Assembly (NCBI RefSeq): GCF_005280735.1
Contig: NZ_CP040078.1
Span: forward strand, 868,001-932,000
Length of the DNA stretch: 64,000 nt
Source of the DNA: Trinickia violacea
Lineage (GTDB): Bacteria; Pseudomonadota; Gammaproteobacteria; Burkholderiales; Burkholderiaceae
Direction of reading: 5' to 3'
Shown one piece after another: positions 41,509 through 51,029 of this stretch. A model generated the notes under the pieces. The model made no database searches. It was not told the DNA's origin and saw only the letters and a program-made list of their open reading frames with translations. A program made the translations under genes and the position numbers. Position 1 is the stretch's first letter. Every line of letters begins with the position of its first letter.

Positions 41509-44500
41509 ATGAGCATCTCCCACTTCTGCATCGACCGGCCGATCTTCGCGTCCGTCATCTCGATCGTCATCACGCTCGGCGGGACGCTGACGCTGTTCTC
41601 ACTGCCGATCGCGCAGTACCCGGACGTCACGCCGCCGCAGGTCACGGTCTCAGCGACCTACCCGGGCGCGAGCGCCGACGTCGTCGCCAACAACGTGGCG
41701 GCGCCGATCGAGGAGCAGGTCAACGGCTCCGACAACATGATCTACATGTCGTCGTCGAGTTCGTCGACCGGCAACTACACGCTCAACGTCTTCTTCGAGA
41801 TCGGCACGAACCCGCAGCTCGCGCAGGTCGACGTGCAGAACCGCGTGAACCTCGCGCTGCCGCAGCTGCCGCAATCGGTGCAGTCGCAGGGCGTGCAGGT
41901 CCAGAAGAAGTCGAACGCGTTCATGATGGTCATCGCGATCTACTCGCCGGACCAGCGCTTCGACCCAACCTATATCGCGAACTACGCGAACGTCTACGTG
42001 CTCGACACGATCAAGCGGATCGGGGGTGCCAACCAGTCGGCGATCTTCGGCACGCCCGACTACGCGATGCGGATCTGGCTGAAGCCCGACCGCATGGCGC
42101 AGCTCGGCATCACGGCCGGCGACGTGCAGAACGCGATTCGCGCGCAGAACCAGCAGTTCGCGGTCGGCACGGTCGGCCAGTCGCCGACCGGTAGTCCGGT
42201 GGAGCAGTCGTTCGCCGTGACGACGACGGGGCGGCTGGCGACGCCCGAGCAGTTCGACAACATCATCATCCGCGCGGCGAGCACCGGCGCGGCGATCGTG
42301 CGTCTGAAGGACGTCGGCCGGACCGAGCTCGGGCAAAAGAGCTACTCGAACCGCACGACCTACCAGGGCAAGGCGGCCACGATCATCGCGGTCTACCAGC
42401 AGCCGGGCGCGAACGCGCTCGACGTGTCCAAGCAGGTGCGCGCGACGCTCGAGCAACTGAAGAAGTCGTTCCCGCAGGGGCTCGATTATCAGATCGCGAT
42501 GGACACGACGGACTTCACACGCGCGTCGATCACGGACGTGGTCCACACCTTCTTCGAAGCGCTCGTGCTCGTCGTGATCGTCGTGTTCGTGTTCCTGCAA
42601 AACCTGCGCGCGACGATCATCCCGGTGCTGGCCGTGCCGGTGTCGATCGTCGGCACCGCGATGGGAATGTCGCTCCTCGGCTTCTCGATCAACATGCTGA
42701 CGCTGTTCGGGATGGTGCTGGCGATCGGCATCGTGGTGGACGACGCGATCGTCGTGATCGAGAACGTCGAGCGCAACATGACGGTCCACAAGCTGAGCCC
42801 GAAGGACGCGGCCAAGCGCGCCATGGACGAGGTGTCGGCCCCGGTCGTCGCGATCGTGCTCGTGATGTGCGCGGTGTTCGTGCCGGTGGCGTTCCTCGGC
42901 GGGATCACCGGGCAGCTCTACAAGCAGTTCGCGATCACGATCGCGATCTCGGTGGTGTTCTCGGGCCTCGTCGCGCTGACGCTGTCGCCGGCGCTCGCGG
43001 CGCTCCTGCTCAAGCCCACGCACCACGAGAAGAAGGGCTTCTTCCTGTGGTTCGAGAAAAGTTTCGCGCGGATGACGGCCGGCTACGGGCGCGCGGTCCA
43101 CGTCATCATCCGGCGCTACGTGATCGGCCTCTTCGTGTTCGTGGGCGTGATCGTGCTTGCGGTGCTGATGGGCAAGACGATCCCAACCGGGTTCCTGCCG
43201 CCCGAGGACCAGGGCTACCTGCTTGGCGCCGTCATCATGCCCGACGCGGCGAGCCTCGACCGCACCGGCGACGTCGGCGACAAGGTCACCGAATACTTCA
43301 TGAAGCAGCACGCGGTCAGCAGCGTGACGATTGTGAACGGCTTCAGCCTGCTCGACAGCCAGAACAAGAACAACGCGGGCACGTTCTTCGTCGGCCTGAA
43401 GGGATTCGACGAGCGCTACAAGTTTTCGAACATCAAGGAGGACAACGCGCGCGCCGTGCTGGTCAAGGCTTACGAGACGCTCTCGAAGGTGCAGGAGGGC
43501 ATCGTGGTGCCGGTCAATCCGCCGTCCATTCCGGGCCTCGGCACGACGGGCGGCACAGAGATATGGATCGAAAGCCAGGGGGACGGGTCGATCCAGCAGC
43601 TCGCCGGCGTCGTCCAGGACTTCGTCGCGAAGGCGAAGGCGCGGCCGGAGCTGGGGAGCGTGACGACGACGTTCAACGCGTCGTCGCAGCAGCTGCTCGT
43701 CGACGTCGATCGCGACCAGGCGGAGACGCTCGGCGTGCCGGTCGAGGAGGTGTACAGCGCGATGCAGACGATGTTCGGCTCGCTCTATGTGTCGCAATTC
43801 AACAAGGACGCGCGGCTCTGGCAAGTCATCGTGCAGGCCGATCCGCGCTACCGGCTCACGCCGAAGGACCTCGATCAGATCTACGTGCGCAGCCGGAACA
43901 ACACCATGGTGCCGATCAAGGCGGTGATGACCTACAAGTACGTGACGGGGCCCGACCTCATCACGCGCTTCAACAACTTCCCCGCCGTGATGCTCACGGT
44001 GAACCCGAAGCCCGGCTACAGCTCGGGACAGGTGATCGAGGTGCTGCAGGATCTCGCGACGCAGATGCCGCCAGGCTATGCGGTGGGCTGGAGCGGCGAG
44101 GCCTACGAAGAGCTCAAGTCGGGCAGCACCGGTGGCCTCGTGTTCGTGTTCGGGATCATCATGGTGTTCCTGATCCTGGCGGCGCAATACGAGAAGTGGT
44201 CGCTGCCGTTCGGCGTGCTGATGGCCGTGCCGTTCGCCCTGTTCGGCGCGCTGCTCGCGATCCTGCTGCGCGGGCTCAACAACGACGTCTACTTCCAGAT
44301 CGGCCTGACGATGCTGATCGCGCTCGCCGCGAAGAACGCGATCCTGATCTTCGAGTTCGCGGTGCTGAACCGGGAGGAGGGCAAGTCGCCATACGACGCC
44401 GCGCTGACCGCCGCCGAAGAGCGCCTGCGCCCGATCGTGATGACCTCGCTCGCGTTTATCCTCGGCTGCGTGCCGCTCGCGATCGCGCTCGGTGCCTCGC

Positions 44501-44700
44501 AGAACAGCCGGCATTCGATCGGCACCGGGGTGATCGGCGGGATGCTGGGGGCGACGGCGATCGCCGTGTTCTTCATCCCGATGTTCTATTGGGGGATCGA
44601 GTCGCTGTCGTCGCGCAAGGGGGGCGGCGAGAACACGCAGGCGCCGGGCGGTTCGGGCTCGCCGCATGTCACGCCGTCCGCGCGGCGCGAGGACGATTGA
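41509..44700 (+). CDS. RND multidrug efflux pump, HAE1 family
   Basis: A 1063-residue inner-membrane RND transporter (AcrB/MexB type) that exports hydrophobic compounds by proton exchange. Opens MSISHFCIDRPIFASVIS and has two halves with large periplasmic loops and twelve helices. The proton-relay Asp pair is in GIVVDDAIVVIENVERNM (TM4) with the Lys in TM10 (LIALAAKNAILIFEFAV). Length is normal for the family. 12 nt after the adaptor gene. Confidence 0.95.
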   Translation: MSISHFCIDRPIFASVISIVITLGGTLTLFSLPIAQYPDVTPPQVTVSATYPGASADVVANNVAAPIEEQVNGSDNMIYMSSSSSSTGNYTLNVFFEIGTNPQLAQVDVQNRVNLALPQLPQSVQSQGVQVQKKSNAFMMVIAIYSPDQRFDPTYIANYANVYVLDTIKRIGGANQSAIFGTPDYAMRIWLKPDRMAQLGITAGDVQNAIRAQNQQFAVGTVGQSPTGSPVEQSFAVTTTGRLATPEQFDNIIIRAASTGAAIVRLKDVGRTELGQKSYSNRTTYQGKAATIIAVYQQPGANALDVSKQVRATLEQLKKSFPQGLDYQIAMDTTDFTRASITDVVHTFFEALVLVVIVVFVFLQNLRATIIPVLAVPVSIVGTAMGMSLLGFSINMLTLFGMVLAIGIVVDDAIVVIENVERNMTVHKLSPKDAAKRAMDEVSAPVVAIVLVMCAVFVPVAFLGGITGQLYKQFAITIAISVVFSGLVALTLSPALAALLLKPTHHEKKGFFLWFEKSFARMTAGYGRAVHVIIRRYVIGLFVFVGVIVLAVLMGKTIPTGFLPPEDQGYLLGAVIMPDAASLDRTGDVGDKVTEYFMKQHAVSSVTIVNGFSLLDSQNKNNAGTFFVGLKGFDERYKFSNIKEDNARAVLVKAYETLSKVQEGIVVPVNPPSIPGLGTTGGTEIWIESQGDGSIQQLAGVVQDFVAKAKARPELGSVTTTFNASSQQLLVDVDRDQAETLGVPVEEVYSAMQTMFGSLYVSQFNKDARLWQVIVQADPRYRLTPKDLDQIYVRSRNNTMVPIKAVMTYKYVTGPDLITRFNNFPAVMLTVNPKPGYSSGQVIEVLQDLATQMPPGYAVGWSGEAYEELKSGSTGGLVFVFGIIMVFLILAAQYEKWSLPFGVLMAVPFALFGALLAILLRGLNNDVYFQIGLTMLIALAAKNAILIFEFAVLNREEGKSPYDAALTAAEERLRPIVMTSLAFILGCVPLAIALGASQNSRHSIGTGVIGGMLGATAIAVFFIPMFYWGIESLSSRKGGGENTQAPGGSGSPHVTPSARREDD

Positions 44701-44701
44701 C

Positions 44702-46186
44702 ATGCGCCGCGCCGTCCACCTAATCACGCCGATCCTGCTGCTCGCGCTGAACGGCTGCCTGCTCGGCCCCGACTACGTGCGGCCGAAGGTGGATGTGCCG
44801 CCGTCGTTCCGCTTCGAGTACAAGGAGGCGCAGGACGTCGCCAATACAAAGTGGTGGGAGCAGTTTCAGGACCCGGTGCTCAACGAGCTGATCGCGACGG
44901 CGCTGGCGAACAACCTCGACGTCAAGAACGCGACGGCGCGCGTCGACGAATTCCTCGGCCAGTTCGTGAGCACACGCTCGGCGCTGTTTCCGCAGGTCAG
45001 CGCGGGGTTCGACGCTTCGCGTCAGCGCGCTTCGCAGAGCGCTGCGATACCGGTGCCTGCAGGCGTCAGTCCGGTGTACAACCAGTTTCAGCAGAGCGTC
45101 TCGGCATCGTGGGACATCGACTTGTTCGGCCAGGTGAGACGCGAGACCGAAGCCGCGCGCGCGAACCTGCTCGGCAGCGAAGAGAGCCGCCGCGCGACGA
45201 TCCTGACGCTCGTGGCTTCCGTCGCGTCGTCGTATATCGCGCTGCGCAGCCTCGACCGGCAGCTCGAAATCGCACAGGACACGACTGAGAGCCGTGCCGA
45301 GTCGGTTCACGTGTTCGAACTGCGCTTCAAGGGCGGGCAGGTGTCGCAGATGGAGCTTGCGCAGAGCCAGTCGGAATACGAGGCGACGGCCGCGACGATC
45401 CCGCAGCTCGAAACGCAAATCGGGCAACAGGAAGATTCGCTGTCGGTGCTGCTCGGACGCAACCCCGGGCCGATCCTGCGCGGCCGCGTGCTGGCGGCGT
45501 TCGCCACGCCCGCCGTGCCCGCGGGACTGCCGTCCGACTTGCTCGATCGCCGGCCCGACCTGCGACAGGCCGAACAGAATCTGATCGCGCAGAACGCATT
45601 GATCGGCGCGGCGAAGGCACTGTATTTCCCGTCGATATCGCTGACCGGGCTGTTCGGTTCGGTCAGCTCGCAGTTTTCGAATCTCTGGAGCGGGCCCGCG
45701 AAAGTGTGGTCGTTCGGCGGGGCGGTCACGGTGCCGATCTTCACGGGCGGCAACATCACGGGGCAGGTTCATCAGGCCGAGGCGCGGCAGCAGGAAGCGC
45801 TTTTCGCCTACGAGAAGGACATCCAAGTCGCATTCCAGCAAACCGAGGATGCGCTGATCGCGCTGCAGAAGTCGCGCGAGCAACTGGACATTCAAGCCAA
45901 GCAAGTCGACGCGCTGCGCACTTACTTGCGGATGGCGCGGTTGCGCTACGAAGGCGGTTACACGAGCTATATCGAGGTGCTCGACGCCGAGCGCAGCCTC
46001 TTTAACGCGGAGTTGCAATACACGCAGACGCAGAGCCTGACGCTCACGAGCCTCGTCAGCCTCTACATGGCGATGGGCGGAGGATGGGTCGTCGAGGCCG
46101 AGCGCATGATCGCACCGCCGCCGGCGGCGGGAAGCGTGCCGCCTGCCGCGGCTGCCGCCGGGCCCGTCGCGGAGGCGCCGCAATGA
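44702..46186 (+). CDS. Outer-membrane efflux lipoprotein (NodT/OprM family)
   Basis: A 494-residue outer-membrane channel of the NodT/OprM family, completing the tripartite pump. The lipobox is LLALNGC (Cys18), followed by LLGPDYVRP, which is diagnostic. Two outer membrane efflux repeats cover 65-265 and 280-465. The tail is Ala/Pro-rich. It starts 1 nt after the RND stop and its stop overlaps the pqiA start (ATGA). Confidence 0.93.
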   Translation: MRRAVHLITPILLLALNGCLLGPDYVRPKVDVPPSFRFEYKEAQDVANTKWWEQFQDPVLNELIATALANNLDVKNATARVDEFLGQFVSTRSALFPQVSAGFDASRQRASQSAAIPVPAGVSPVYNQFQQSVSASWDIDLFGQVRRETEAARANLLGSEESRRATILTLVASVASSYIALRSLDRQLEIAQDTTESRAESVHVFELRFKGGQVSQMELAQSQSEYEATAATIPQLETQIGQQEDSLSVLLGRNPGPILRGRVLAAFATPAVPAGLPSDLLDRRPDLRQAEQNLIAQNALIGAAKALYFPSISLTGLFGSVSSQFSNLWSGPAKVWSFGGAVTVPIFTGGNITGQVHQAEARQQEALFAYEKDIQVAFQQTEDALIALQKSREQLDIQAKQVDALRTYLRMARLRYEGGYTSYIEVLDAERSLFNAELQYTQTQSLTLTSLVSLYMAMGGGWVVEAERMIAPPPAAGSVPPAAAAAGPVAEAPQ

Positions 46187-47478
46187 GCCGCGTCAATCTC
46201 ATCGCCTGCCACGAATGCGATCTCCTGCAGCGCGAGGTTGCGGTGCCGCCCGGCGGCGTGCTGCGCTGCCGGCGCTGCCATGCCGAGCTGGTTCGGAACC
46301 GCACCGGTGGTCTCGAGCGTGCGCTCGCTTTTTCGCTCGCGGCCGTCGTGCTGTTCGTCGTTTCCAACCTGGATCCGATCGTGGGCTTGTCGGTGAGCGG
46401 CACGGTGGTCGAAACGACGCTGCTCGGGGCCGTGTGGGTGCTCTATCAGGACGGCATGTGGCCCATCGCCGGGCTCGTTTTCGCAACCACGTTTCTGTTG
46501 CCGGTGGTGCAGACGCTGAGCATGCTCTGGATGTTGCTGCCGTTGCGGTTCAACCGCGTGCCGTGGGGCGCGGCCTTCATGTTTCGTTTGTGCCGTGCAA
46601 CCGCGCCTTGGGGCATGACTGAGGTGCTGATCCTCGGCTTGCTCGTTGCGCTGGTCAAGCTCGCGCACATCGCGAGTGTCGTGGTGGGCACCGCGCTATG
46701 GTCGTTCGGCGCGCTGATGCTGATCTTGGCCGCGGCGGGCGCGGCGTTCGATACGCGGCAGATTTGGGCGCGCATCGCCGCTGTGCAAGGACGCGGCAGC
46801 GCGGCTGAGCAAAGCGTGAGCACCTCGTTGCCTTCGGGCGTCGTCACAGCCGCTCAATGCGGCCTCGTGCTGTGTCACGACTGCGGGCTGCTCGCGCGCG
46901 CACCCGCCCATGCGCACGATCTGACATGCCCGCGTTGCGGCGCCCACATGCACCTGCGCAAGCCCGCGAGCTTCTCGCGCACCTGGGCGCTGCTGATCGC
47001 CGCGATGGTGCTGTACATCCCCGCGAACGTGCTGCCGGTGATGTACACGAGTTCGCTGTTCGGCGCCGAGAAGGACACGATCCTGAGTGGAGTCGTCTAT
47101 CTCTGGACTTCGGGCTCGTGGCCGCTTGCGGCTATCGTTTTCATCGCGAGCATCGCGGTGCCGATGCTCAAGATTCTCGCGATCGCGTATCTGGCGATCT
47201 CGACGCAGCTGGGTTCGCGCTGGCTGCCGGAGCAGCGCACGCGCATCTATCGCGTGGTCGAGTTCGTCGGGCGCTGGTCGATGCTCGACATCTATGTGAT
47301 CACGATGCTCGTCGCCCTCGTGCAGTTCCAGGCATTGGCGACGATCCAGGCCGGCGGCGCGGCGATTGCGTTTGGCGGCGTGGTCGTGCTGACCATGTTC
47401 GCGGCGATGGCGTTCGACCCGCGCCTGATCTGGGACGCAGCGGAGCAAGACCATGCCGGGACCCGAACAAAAACCTGA
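46183..47478 (+). CDS. pqiA: Paraquat-inducible protein A
   Basis: A 431-residue inner-membrane protein with two PqiA halves, each four helices. Each half has a cysteine zinc-ribbon: CHECDLL...CRRCHAEL at 9-35 and CHDCGLL...CPRCGAHMH at about 230-258. PqiA is the membrane partner of the PqiB MCE tunnel in envelope lipid transport. The ATG overlaps the stop of the OprM gene by 4 nt (ATGA), showing translational coupling with the RND operon. Confidence 0.92.
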   Translation: MSRVNLIACHECDLLQREVAVPPGGVLRCRRCHAELVRNRTGGLERALAFSLAAVVLFVVSNLDPIVGLSVSGTVVETTLLGAVWVLYQDGMWPIAGLVFATTFLLPVVQTLSMLWMLLPLRFNRVPWGAAFMFRLCRATAPWGMTEVLILGLLVALVKLAHIASVVVGTALWSFGALMLILAAAGAAFDTRQIWARIAAVQGRGSAAEQSVSTSLPSGVVTAAQCGLVLCHDCGLLARAPAHAHDLTCPRCGAHMHLRKPASFSRTWALLIAAMVLYIPANVLPVMYTSSLFGAEKDTILSGVVYLWTSGSWPLAAIVFIASIAVPMLKILAIAYLAISTQLGSRWLPEQRTRIYRVVEFVGRWSMLDIYVITMLVALVQFQALATIQAGGAAIAFGGVVVLTMFAAMAFDPRLIWDAAEQDHAGTRTKT

Positions 47479-49072
47479 CGCCCCTGAACTGCCCGAGGCG
47501 GTGGTCGCCACGCGCTCGCGCTGGCGCATGCAACTGGTGTGGCTCGTGCCGATTGTCGCGTTGCTGATCGGCGGGTGGCTCGCGGTCAAGGCGGTGATCG
47601 ACCGGGGGCCGACGATCACCATCAGCTTCAACACCGGTGAAGGGCTGGAGGCGGGCAAGACGAAGATCAAGTTCAAGAACGTCGATGTCGGCGTCGTGAA
47701 GACGGTGACGCTGACCGCCGACAGCAAGCGCGTGATCGCGACGGCCGACATCACCAAGGACGCCACCAAGCTGCTGCTCGACGACACGCGCTTCTGGGTC
47801 GTGCGCCCGCGCATTTCAGGCGGGACGGTTTCGGGCTTGGGCACGCTCTTGTCGGGCTCGTTCATCGGCATGGACGTCGGCAGCTCCGACAAAGAGCGCC
47901 GCGATTACATCGGCCTCGAAGTCCCGCCGGTGCTCACGAGCGACGTGCCCGGCCGGGAGTTCGTGCTGAAAAGCGACGACATGGGCTCGCTCGACGTCGG
48001 TTCGCCGATCTTCTTCCGCCGTCTGCAGGTCGGGCAGATCGCCGACTATCAGCTCGATCCCGACGGCAAGGGCGTGACGCTGCGCGCGTTTATCAACGCG
48101 CCCTACGACAAGTTCGTGAAGGCCGATACGCGTTTCTGGCACGCGAGCGGTATCGACGTGAAACTGGATACCACCGGCGTGCACGTGAGCACGCAGTCGC
48201 TCGTGTCCATCATGCTCGGCGGGCTCGCGTTCGAGACGCCGGAGGACGCGCTCGCGCAACCCGCGGCGGCGGCCAAGACCACATTCACGCTGTTTGCGAG
48301 CCAGGCCGAGGCGTTCAAGCGCCACGACAGCATCGTCGAGCCGTATATGGTGAACTTCACGGAATCGGTGCGGGGCCTCACCGTCGGGGCGCCTGTCGAA
48401 TTTCGCGGCATTACGATCGGCGAAGTGACCGGCATCTATACGCGCTTCGATCCCGTGACTCACCAGTTCAGCATTCCGGTCGAATTCAACCTGTTTCCGG
48501 AGCGCTTCACTTCGCGCTATCAGACCGGGGAAAAGGGCCGACGTCTGAGCAACGATCCGAAAAAATTGACGGACTTCCTGGTCGCGCAAGGCATGCGTGC
48601 GCAGTTGAGAACGGGCAACTTGTTGACGGGGCAGCTCTATATCGCGCTCGACTTTTTCCCAGGGGCGGCGAAAGCGGCAGTGAACTGGGCCTCGAATCCG
48701 CCTGAATTGCCGACCACGCCGGGCGCCTTGCAATCGTTGCAGGATTCCATGACACACCTGATGGCTAGGTTGAACACGATTCCGTTCGAGGCGATCGGCA
48801 AGAACGCGCAGGACACGCTCGCGGAAGCCAACGCGCTGCTCTCGCGGCTCGACACGGAAGTGCTTCCGCAAGCCGGCTCGACGCTGGCCGCCGCCCATGC
48901 CGCGCTCAATTCGGCCAATAGCGCGTTGCAGCCGGGTTCGGCTCTGCAGCAGAACACCAGCGACGCCATGCAGGAACTGGCGCGTACCGCCGCGGCCTTC
49001 CGCACGCTTGCCGATTATCTCGAGCGGCATCCGGAGTCGCTGATTCGTGGCAAACCGGAGCCTCAGCCGTGA
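47453..49072 (+). CDS. pqiB: PqiB, MCE-domain intermembrane transport protein
   Basis: A 539-residue protein with one N-terminal membrane helix (WRMQLVWLVPIVALLIGGWLAV, residues 22-45) and three MCE/MlaD domains (about 50-140, 165-225 and 295-400), then a helical C-terminus rich in Ala. In E. coli PqiB hexamers form a periplasm-spanning tunnel for lipids. The gene overlaps pqiA by 26 nt and pqiC by 4 nt. Confidence 0.93.
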   Translation: MPGPEQKPDAPELPEAVVATRSRWRMQLVWLVPIVALLIGGWLAVKAVIDRGPTITISFNTGEGLEAGKTKIKFKNVDVGVVKTVTLTADSKRVIATADITKDATKLLLDDTRFWVVRPRISGGTVSGLGTLLSGSFIGMDVGSSDKERRDYIGLEVPPVLTSDVPGREFVLKSDDMGSLDVGSPIFFRRLQVGQIADYQLDPDGKGVTLRAFINAPYDKFVKADTRFWHASGIDVKLDTTGVHVSTQSLVSIMLGGLAFETPEDALAQPAAAAKTTFTLFASQAEAFKRHDSIVEPYMVNFTESVRGLTVGAPVEFRGITIGEVTGIYTRFDPVTHQFSIPVEFNLFPERFTSRYQTGEKGRRLSNDPKKLTDFLVAQGMRAQLRTGNLLTGQLYIALDFFPGAAKAAVNWASNPPELPTTPGALQSLQDSMTHLMARLNTIPFEAIGKNAQDTLAEANALLSRLDTEVLPQAGSTLAAAHAALNSANSALQPGSALQQNTSDAMQELARTAAAFRTLADYLERHPESLIRGKPEPQP

Positions 49073-49659
49073 AACGCCTTCTCTCATTCCTCGCCGTGTT
49101 GCTTTTAGCGGGCGTGCTCGGCGGCTGCGGCAGCTCGCCGACCGCGCGTTTCTACACGCTCAAACCCGACGCGACGTTGACGAGCGCCAACGACGCCGTG
49201 CCGCTTCCTGTCGTCGTGAGCCCCGTTACGATTCCGGATATTGTCGACCGTCCGCAGATCGTGACGCAGGGCGCCGGCAACCAGGTGTCGCTCGACGAGT
49301 TCGCGCGCTGGGCCGAACCGCTGAAGGGCGATATCGCGCGCGTGATCGCGGCGGACCTGGGCGAATTGCTGGGCTCGGAACGCGTGACCGTGTTCGATAC
49401 GGGCGCCGATTTGTCGTCGGCCTGGCACGTGCGCGTCGATGTCATGCGCTTCGATACCATGCCGGGCGACGCGGTCACGGTCGACGCGCAGTGGACGGTG
49501 TGGCCGCCGAAAAATTCCTCGCCTGTGACGGGGCATTCGCTCGAACACGAACCGGTGCAGGGCCAAGGCTATGACGCCGTCGTCGCGGCTCACGATCGCG
49601 CGCTGGCCGCAGTGAGCCGCGATATCGCGTCGGCCATTCGCACGAGCCGGGCTCAGTGA
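49069..49659 (+). CDS. pqiC: PqiC, outer-membrane lipoprotein
   Basis: A 196-residue lipoprotein (lipobox AGVLGGC, Cys22) of the ABC-type transport auxiliary lipoprotein/DUF330 family; SSPTARFYTLKP, then VSPVTIPDIVDRPQIV and DEFARWAEPLKGDIARVIAADL are typical. It anchors the PqiB tunnel at the outer membrane. The GTG start overlaps the pqiB stop (GTGA). Confidence 0.9.
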   Translation: MKRLLSFLAVLLLAGVLGGCGSSPTARFYTLKPDATLTSANDAVPLPVVVSPVTIPDIVDRPQIVTQGAGNQVSLDEFARWAEPLKGDIARVIAADLGELLGSERVTVFDTGADLSSAWHVRVDVMRFDTMPGDAVTVDAQWTVWPPKNSSPVTGHSLEHEPVQGQGYDAVVAAHDRALAAVSRDIASAIRTSRAQ

Positions 49660-49669
49660 CGGCATCAGG

Positions 49670-51013
49670 ATGTCCAAGCTGAACCCCCTGCCTCATCGCG
49701 GAGCGAAAGCCCCGATGACACCGGGACGCCGGCGGCTTCTCATCATCGCCACGATTCCGTTGCTGGCCGCGTTGGGCTGGGCGCTCGCGGCAGCGCTCGA
49801 GCCCGCTTTTCAGCACACGATCGTCATCACCACCGGGGCGGACAAGGGGATCTATCGCGGCTTTGCGGATCACTATGCCCCCATCCTCAAGCGCGACGGC
49901 ATCACGCTGGATATTCGCAGCTCCGCAGGTTCGGTCGAAAATTATCAGCGGCTGAAGGACCCCGATAGCGTGTACGACGTCGGCTTCATCCAATCCGGCA
50001 CGACGAACCCAAGCGAGACTGACAATCTGCAGACGATCGTTGCCGTCTCATACGAACCGATCTGGGTGTTTTACCGTGGCGAAACCACGATCGACCGGCT
50101 GGCACAGCTGCGCGGCAGGCGGATTTCCGTGGGGGTTGCCGGCAGCGGCCTGCTCAACGTCGCCTTGGTTTTGCTCGGCTACAGCGGTATCACGCGTGAC
50201 AACACCACACTCGTGGAAATGGACGCGCCCAGCGCTTATCAAGGTCTGGAAAATGGCCGGCTCGATGCGGCTTTCTTTATCGGCAGGCCCGATGCGCCGA
50301 TGCAAACGACACTGCTGAACAGCGACCTGAAGCTGATGAGTTTTGTCCAGGCCGATGCACTGGTGCAGCGATTTCCTTCTCTCTCGAAGATCATTTTTCC
50401 GCGTGCGTCGACCAGCATCGCCAACGATCTTCCGAAGGCCGATGTCACGCTGTTGGCCGCGACGGCTCTGCTGGTCGCCAAAGACACGCTGCACCCCGCG
50501 CTCGTCTACTTGCTGCTCGACGCGGCCAAGACCGTCCACGGCGGCGAAGATTACTTCACGCCGATCGGTACCTTTCCCAATCTGAAAACCGAGGAATTCC
50601 CCATTTCCGACGAAAGCGCTCGCTACTTCAAATCCGGCCGCCCACTCCTGCAGCGCTACCTTCCTTTCTGGCTCGCCAGCTTCATCGAAAGGCGCCTGCT
50701 GATCGTCGTTCCCTTCACCGCGTTGCTCGTGGGCTTGCTGCAGGCATTGCCGCGCATCGTGGAGGCGCGGATCAAGAAGCGGTTAGTCGTGTGCTATGCG
50801 GCAATCAAAATCCTGGAAGATGAAATATGGAGAACGCCGCAACCGACCCAGGACCAGATTGCCCAATGGCGCGATGAAATCGAGAGCGTCGATGCGCATG
50901 CCAGTCGGATACGGATCCCGCGGCGCTATTTCCAGGACGTTTACGCCCTCAAGCAAGCGATCGGCGTCGTCCGGGAACGGATCGTCCAGGTTACCCGGAA
51001 GGCGGGGGCATAG
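49670..51013 (+). CDS. Membrane-anchored TAXI-family TRAP solute-binding protein
   Basis: A 447-residue protein. An N-terminal membrane helix (residues 22-46), a TAXI solute-binding domain (about 50-320; TTGADKGIYRGFADHYAPILKRDG, then VGFIQSG), then a second helix (LLIVVPFTALLVGLLQALP, about 343-362) and an 80-residue helical tail with RRYFQDVYALKQAIGVVRERI. No TRAP permease (DctM/DctQ) is nearby. It lies 10 nt after pqiC. This layout fits a periplasmic sensor/binding domain held in the inner membrane with a cytosolic or periplasmic coiled tail, not a free TRAP receptor. Confidence 0.85.
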   Translation: MSKLNPLPHRGAKAPMTPGRRRLLIIATIPLLAALGWALAAALEPAFQHTIVITTGADKGIYRGFADHYAPILKRDGITLDIRSSAGSVENYQRLKDPDSVYDVGFIQSGTTNPSETDNLQTIVAVSYEPIWVFYRGETTIDRLAQLRGRRISVGVAGSGLLNVALVLLGYSGITRDNTTLVEMDAPSAYQGLENGRLDAAFFIGRPDAPMQTTLLNSDLKLMSFVQADALVQRFPSLSKIIFPRASTSIANDLPKADVTLLAATALLVAKDTLHPALVYLLLDAAKTVHGGEDYFTPIGTFPNLKTEEFPISDESARYFKSGRPLLQRYLPFWLASFIERRLLIVVPFTALLVGLLQALPRIVEARIKKRLVVCYAAIKILEDEIWRTPQPTQDQIAQWRDEIESVDAHASRIRIPRRYFQDVYALKQAIGVVRERIVQVTRKAGA

Positions 51014-51029
51014 CGTGCGGCGCCGCGCG

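Noticed and set aside
41650..44727. A 1025-codon open frame antisense to the RND pump
   Set aside because: It is rich in Arg/His/Asp with no domain, the usual mirror frame of a high-GC gene. The sense strand encodes a full RND pump with the proton-relay residues.
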